DNA of 64,000 bases from Kosakonia oryzae (GTDB lineage Bacteria > Pseudomonadota > Gammaproteobacteria > Enterobacterales > Enterobacteriaceae): positions 1,674,001-1,738,000 of the forward strand of contig NZ_CP014007.2 of assembly GCF_001658025.2 (NCBI RefSeq), written 5' to 3'. Shown one piece after another: positions 60,135 through 64,000 of the stretch. The first letter of the stretch is position 1, and each line of letters begins with the position of its first letter. Made by a program: the position numbers and the translations under genes. The notes below the pieces were generated by a model that did not search any database, was not told the origin of the DNA, and saw only the letters and a list, made by a program, of their open reading frames with translations.

Positions 60135-62804
60135 CTACAGCAAGCTCTTGACGTAAGCGTCAATGTCGCTGATGTAATTTTCTATGCCTGGAGCATCGCT
60201 TTCACGAATTAATTGCTCCAGCGTTTCGCACAACTGCTTACCAGGTACCAGATTTAGCATAGCAAACACACCTTTCAGGCGGTGTGCTGTCTGCGCCAGC
60301 GCAGCGAAATCGCGTAACGCTGATTCAGTATACAACCTCTTAACATCATCGGGTACTGTGTCAACAAACAGTGCATAATAGCCGCTGGCATGGAGTTCCG
60401 CGTTTTCATCGCCTCCCAATGGCGATTCCGGTACATCTTCCTGCGCCAGTTGCTCTTCTATAAGCTGCAATATTGCTCCCTGCATTGCATTGCTCATATT
60501 AAAGTTAACGCGCAATTGGCCAGGGCCAATTTTCCGCACACCGACCTCATCATCGCTTAAAAGCAAGCCAGAGGCTGTAAGATTAGACGGATTATCTGTC
60601 AAAAATAGATCATATTCTTGACTTGAAAGACGTTCATCCGGGGAAATACAGCTTGCACCCCAATTTTCCAACTGGCGGACTACAATATTGCGGATTTCAT
60701 TCGAGGTGATGTCAATCATCGCTACAACATCATCAAGCAATTTCTCTTCGCTTTCAACCTGCGGTGAGCGAGCCGCCATTCTAACATGCAAAGAGTAGCG
60801 GGTGCCCAGATCTTCCCTCGCCTTAATATTCAAATGCCCACCGAGTTTTCTGGCTAACTGATCGCACAGCCAGAAGGTGAGGGCGTTTGCTTTTCCGTAC
60901 TGATCGCTCTGTGTATCGTTAAGGAACGGGAAGTGCAGATTGTCAATTTCACTGGTACTTACACCTGTGCCCGTATCCAGAATACGGAAGGTCAGACGAT
61001 CTTCTGCCGATTCATCCATATTCACTTCAAGGGTGATTTTACCCATTTGCGTGGTCGTCACCGCGTACTGGATCAAAAGGAGTAAGATTCGACGTAACGC
61101 ATCGCGATCGCCGTGGCGCTCCTCGTTAGCCGGAAGCGGGTTATTGATCAACAATTGCAGGCCTTTACGCTTGATCACCGGCAGAACTTCCGGCACCACT
61201 TCATCAATCAGATCCTGAATAGAGAACACGGAAGGCGAACCTTTCCAGCTATCGCTTTCCAGCATATTGGCCAGCTGAATTTCATCCACCAGTTGTACCA
61301 GCCTGTCGGCGTGATCGGCGACGAGATTGCCCTCTTTGTTTTCAAGGGCGGCAGCTTCAGCAGCGAGAGCCTTTACGGGTTGTTTCAGCGAGTCAGCCAG
61401 ATTATTCATAAAGGCGGCGCGACCCTGCTGGTTCTTCTCATACAGGCGCTGCGCTTGCTTCAGCTTCTTATTGACCAGCACTTCGCGATCCTGGTCGCGA
61501 ATAATAAAGATCTGCGTGCGTGAAGCCACCTGGCTGCGGAACTGGCGGATTTCATACAGTTCATTATTTATGGTGGCCTGGATGACGCCCTGGTGCTGAT
61601 CCGCCATGGCGGTGATATTTTGCAGATTCAGGTGCGGCAGCAGATGATCGGCTATTTTGTTGCTCAACACGGTGCGGTTAGCTTCCTGATCGTGTACCAG
61701 CAAGCCAAGCGGCAGTAGCGAGACAATCTCTTCGTTGAAAGCGCGCAGCACGCGCAGCTCGTTGCTTGCTCCTGGCGTCGCCAGGCTATCCGTCTTACGG
61801 CCCGGTTGCTGACGGAAGGTGGTGTAGCCAAATAGCGCCAGCGCCAGCAGCCCAATATTCAGCAACAGCGGTAAAAGAATGTTTTGCAGGGTGTCGAGCA
61901 GCAGCGTACCGAAAGGAACCTGCCACACCAGGCGCAGCCCGGTGCCGTTCAACGCAGAAGCGATCTCAATACGCGAGCTATTAAAGTTGACGGTCACATT
62001 ATCTGTGGTCTCTTTATCCTGCCCGTGCGTGGTATTTTGCGTGCTATCAGGGTCAAGACGGAAACTGTCCAGTGACATGCCTGGCGGGATCAGATCGTTA
62101 ATCGGCAAGTCAAACGCCACCACCGTCGCCAGGTGACCCGGCTGGTTGAAGGTGGTACGCAGCGTAAAGTAGTGGCCATTCTGCCAGGCCAGGCGGCGCA
62201 AGGAGGAAAAACTTTCGCGCTCATCAAGGGCGTTAGCCTGCTGCAACATTTCTGCGCGTCGGGAATCGACGATATTGCTAATGGTGGAATCTTTAAAACC
62301 TGAGGTTAGATCTTTTAGAGGCAACGTCGAAACCAGGATCATGCTGTTATCCTGGCCATTCAGATAGTACATCGACCATGGAACGGTTTCTGCGCCCCAC
62401 AATGTATCAAGATACGTTGAGATGCGCTGCGTCATCTCCAGCGTGGAACTGTCGTGCGAACCGAAAATCAGCGCTTCTGTTTTGCGACGCGGTTTTTCGA
62501 GGTAATAGACATCCTGTTTCAGGCGCGTTTCCTGTAAACCTTCGCTTGGCGTGGTTGCCGGAGCCGCAGCAATATTGTCGTAGATCTGCCAGGTGGCATA
62601 CCGCCAGGTGTCGATACGCTTATGGATGGCGTGCGTAACATCGACAATTTGATAGCTCTTATCTTTCAGCCAGGCGTTGACCGCGCTCTGGATCATCACC
62701 CCCATCGTTACCAGCAGGACAATAATCAATAAGAGGAAGAAACGGGTAATGTTGCCCGGTATCAGGGAAAATTTGCCAGGGATCATTGTGTCAGATTGAC
62801 TCAT
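60135..62804 (-). CDS. rcsD: Phosphotransfer protein RcsD
   Basis: RcsD passes phosphate from the RcsC receiver to RcsB. The 889-residue membrane protein has two membrane segments (about residues 19-40 and 305-327) flanking a periplasmic domain. It has a kinase-like domain lacking the phospho-acceptor histidine, an ABL-like domain, and a C-terminal HPt domain with the active His841 in QTAHRLKGVFAML (His842 in E. coli's 890-residue protein). It is the first gene of rcsDB and divergent from ompC, with micF in between. Confidence 0.96.
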   Translation of the reverse strand: MSQSDTMIPGKFSLIPGNITRFFLLLIIVLLVTMGVMIQSAVNAWLKDKSYQIVDVTHAIHKRIDTWRYATWQIYDNIAAAPATTPSEGLQETRLKQDVYYLEKPRRKTEALIFGSHDSSTLEMTQRISTYLDTLWGAETVPWSMYYLNGQDNSMILVSTLPLKDLTSGFKDSTISNIVDSRRAEMLQQANALDERESFSSLRRLAWQNGHYFTLRTTFNQPGHLATVVAFDLPINDLIPPGMSLDSFRLDPDSTQNTTHGQDKETTDNVTVNFNSSRIEIASALNGTGLRLVWQVPFGTLLLDTLQNILLPLLLNIGLLALALFGYTTFRQQPGRKTDSLATPGASNELRVLRAFNEEIVSLLPLGLLVHDQEANRTVLSNKIADHLLPHLNLQNITAMADQHQGVIQATINNELYEIRQFRSQVASRTQIFIIRDQDREVLVNKKLKQAQRLYEKNQQGRAAFMNNLADSLKQPVKALAAEAAALENKEGNLVADHADRLVQLVDEIQLANMLESDSWKGSPSVFSIQDLIDEVVPEVLPVIKRKGLQLLINNPLPANEERHGDRDALRRILLLLIQYAVTTTQMGKITLEVNMDESAEDRLTFRILDTGTGVSTSEIDNLHFPFLNDTQSDQYGKANALTFWLCDQLARKLGGHLNIKAREDLGTRYSLHVRMAARSPQVESEEKLLDDVVAMIDITSNEIRNIVVRQLENWGASCISPDERLSSQEYDLFLTDNPSNLTASGLLLSDDEVGVRKIGPGQLRVNFNMSNAMQGAILQLIEEQLAQEDVPESPLGGDENAELHASGYYALFVDTVPDDVKRLYTESALRDFAALAQTAHRLKGVFAMLNLVPGKQLCETLEQLIRESDAPGIENYISDIDAYVKSLL

Positions 62805-63223
62805 TCTTGTGTGTAACCCGTGATGACAACACTGCAGGTAACGCTCAGCATCCGCTGAAACAATGTTGCTGCCATGCCGTAACTACCGCCAGTGGTGCGC
62901 GGACTACAAATAGATGTGTTGCAGAGCAGTGTACAGCAGGCAGTATATCGGTTAATGAGTGAATTTCCAGACTCTCTTTTCAGCCATTACTCACATGATG
63001 CGGGTTTTTGTCCTTCCTTTAAACGAAGCGGCAAAAAATGTACAAAATATGGAGATTGTACAAATATTTCTCGCCCTTGAATAAAAAGAACACAATAAAT
63101 AACAAGACATTAATTAAGGTGCTAAGTCAATAAGATAAGTCTGGCACGTTTGTTGATTAATTAATAGTCGTTACAAATAGTTATTATGTGTAGATTATTA
63201 TTCAAGTTAAGTAAAGAAAAGTA
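62805..63223. promoter_or_regulatory. rcsD upstream region
   Basis: This is about 420 bases of AT-rich non-coding DNA between rcsD and the 3' end of micF. It should hold the rcsDB promoter, but no site is clear by eye. Short open frames here have no protein features. Confidence 0.5.
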
Positions 63224-63316
63224 AAAAAAAACCGAATGCAGGGCATTCGGTCATAAGAGGGGTAAACAGACATTCAGATTCGAATGACGGTAATAAATAA
63301 AGTTAATGATGATAGC
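63224..63316 (-). ncRNA. micF: MicF small regulatory RNA
   Basis: Read on the minus strand, the 93-nt sequence starts GCTATCATCATTAACTTTAT and ends in a terminator hairpin (ACCGAATGC/GCATTCGGT) followed by nine T. This matches E. coli micF almost base for base in its 5' part, which pairs with the ompF ribosome-binding region to block translation; the middle differs. Its place between ompC and rcsD, divergent from ompC, and its 93-nt length are also the same. Expression depends on Hfq and on OmpR and stress regulators in E. coli. Confidence 0.93.
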
Positions 63317-63640
63317 GTGTTGTATTTTAGTGACGATTAGGGATTTCGTTTTTGCATTCAGTGCTGTCATTTGTTTTTATTTATCATGTTGTTTTTTAAT
63401 GATTTTTTAATTTTATTTGATTATTCGTGCGATATATATTAGCTATTCGTGCTATAAAAAGTTCCCTCGAATTTACAAAATGAAACATCTATCATTAAAT
63501 ATGAAACATCTTCAAAATTTTCGTATCATATTCTCGATGGATTATTTTCCTATTTTAAGCACAATGAATTTGCCAGCTGATTAGAGGGTTAGTCAGCAAG
63601 CAGTGGCAAATAAAAATGCATATAACAGAGGGTTAATAAA
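63317..63640 (+). promoter_or_regulatory. ompC (and micF) control region with OmpR-type repeats and ompC leader
   Basis: TGAAACATCT occurs twice, at 63481-63490 and 63502-63511 (21-base phase), within 63471-63531, which corresponds to the OmpR-binding C1-C3 sites of E. coli ompC. The downstream part to 63640 is the ompC leader, ending in the ribosome-binding AGAGGGTT at 63627-63634. The left part holds the divergent micF promoter. Confidence 0.75.
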
Positions 63641-64000
63641 ATGAAAGTTAAAGTACTGTCCCTCCTGGTACCAGCTCTGCTGGTAGCAGGCGCAGCGAAT
63701 GCGGCTGAAGTTTACAACAAAGATGGCAACAAATTAGATCTGTACGGCAAAGTAGACGGTCTGCACTATTTCTCTGACGATAAAGGCGCTGATGGCGATC
63801 AGACTTACGTGCGTTTCGGCTTCAAAGGCGAAACTCAGGTAAACGATCAGGTTACTGGCTATGGTCAGTGGGAATATAACGTTCAGGCTAACGACACTGA
63901 AACGTCAGGTAATCAGGCCTGGACCCGTGTGGCATTCGCCGGTATCCGCGTGGCTGATGCGGGCTCTTTCGACTACGGTCGTAACTACGGCGTAATTTAC
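63641..64000 (+). CDS. ompC: Outer-membrane porin OmpC (5' part; truncated by window end)
   Basis: The first 120 codons of a general porin are present. The protein starts with the signal peptide [21 protein letters not shown] (21 residues), then mature [20 protein letters not shown], the typical first strand of OmpC/OmpF trimeric porins, and a later [10 protein letters not shown] segment leading toward the constriction loop. OmpC rather than OmpF is indicated by the adjacent micF, rcsD and the OmpR-site arrangement. The rest lies beyond the window. Confidence 0.95.
   Translation, partial: MKVKVLSLLVPALLVAGAANAAEVYNKDGNKLDLYGKVDGLHYFSDDKGADGDQTYVRFGFKGETQVNDQVTGYGQWEYNVQANDTETSGNQAWTRVAFAGIRVADAGSFDYGRNYGVIY

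Noticed and set aside
62892..63080. 62-codon plus-strand frame between rcsD and micF
   Set aside because: No domain, no good start context, lies in promoter DNA.

Overview
This window is conserved chromosome from a member of the Enterobacteriaceae. Most of its roughly 45 genes are collinear with, and very close in protein sequence to, the Escherichia coli/Salmonella segment running from pta-ackA through nuo, men, glp, nrd, gyrA and rcs to ompC. GC-rich coding sequence, a cheV gene next to nuoN, a split transketolase/UlaA-type PTS cluster beside pta, and the lack of several E. coli loci point to an Enterobacter/Kosakonia/Salmonella-like relative rather than E. coli. The genus cannot be fixed from the sequence alone.

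Layout. 1-2.7 kb: 3' part of a UlaA-type PTS permease and a transketolase split into two overlapping genes. 2.7-6.2 kb (minus): pta and ackA, the acetate overflow pathway. 6.5-12.2 kb: yfbV, yfbU, hxpA, yfbS (plus), then yfbR and alaA (minus). 12.2-14.1 kb: a long AT-rich leader and lrhA. 14.1-29.9 kb: the complete 13-gene nuo operon (nuoA-N, with nuoC and nuoD fused) encoding respiratory complex I. 29.9-32.8 kb: cheV, rbn, elaA, elaB. 32.9-39.9 kb: menF-menD-menH-menB-menC-menE, chorismate to o-succinylbenzoyl-CoA and on to the naphthoate ring of menaquinone. 40.2-42.0 kb: yfaZ and a CinA-like gene. 42.0-48.8 kb: the divergent glpABC and glpTQ operons (anaerobic glycerol-3-phosphate oxidation; G3P uptake and release). 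48.9-52.6 kb (minus): nrdA-nrdB-yfaE, class Ia ribonucleotide reductase. 52.9-56.5 kb: ubiG and gyrA. 56.6-62.8 kb: the Rcs phosphorelay (rcsC plus; rcsD-rcsB minus). 62.8-64 kb: micF sRNA and the start of ompC.

Functional links. Complex I, menaquinone synthesis, ubiG and glpABC all supply or use respiratory quinones, and pta-ackA handles excess acetyl-CoA. LrhA represses flagellar and related genes, and a candidate Rcs-type box lies upstream of lrhA, which may link the Rcs phosphorelay at 60 kb to the regulator at 13 kb.

I found no phage, insertion sequence, CRISPR array, tRNA or rRNA gene, and no convincing undescribed multi-gene system. What is non-routine is mostly intergenic: an ERIC-like element plus a REP between nuoL and nuoM, a 64-nt extended hairpin between nuoB and nuoCD, a mini-ORF in the lrhA leader, mutually exclusive hairpins ahead of menF, a terminator-like hairpin between nrdA and nrdB, and the absence of the arn/pmrD/ais/nudI block between menE and yfaZ. 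Comparisons to other genomes rest on recalled family knowledge, not on a search.
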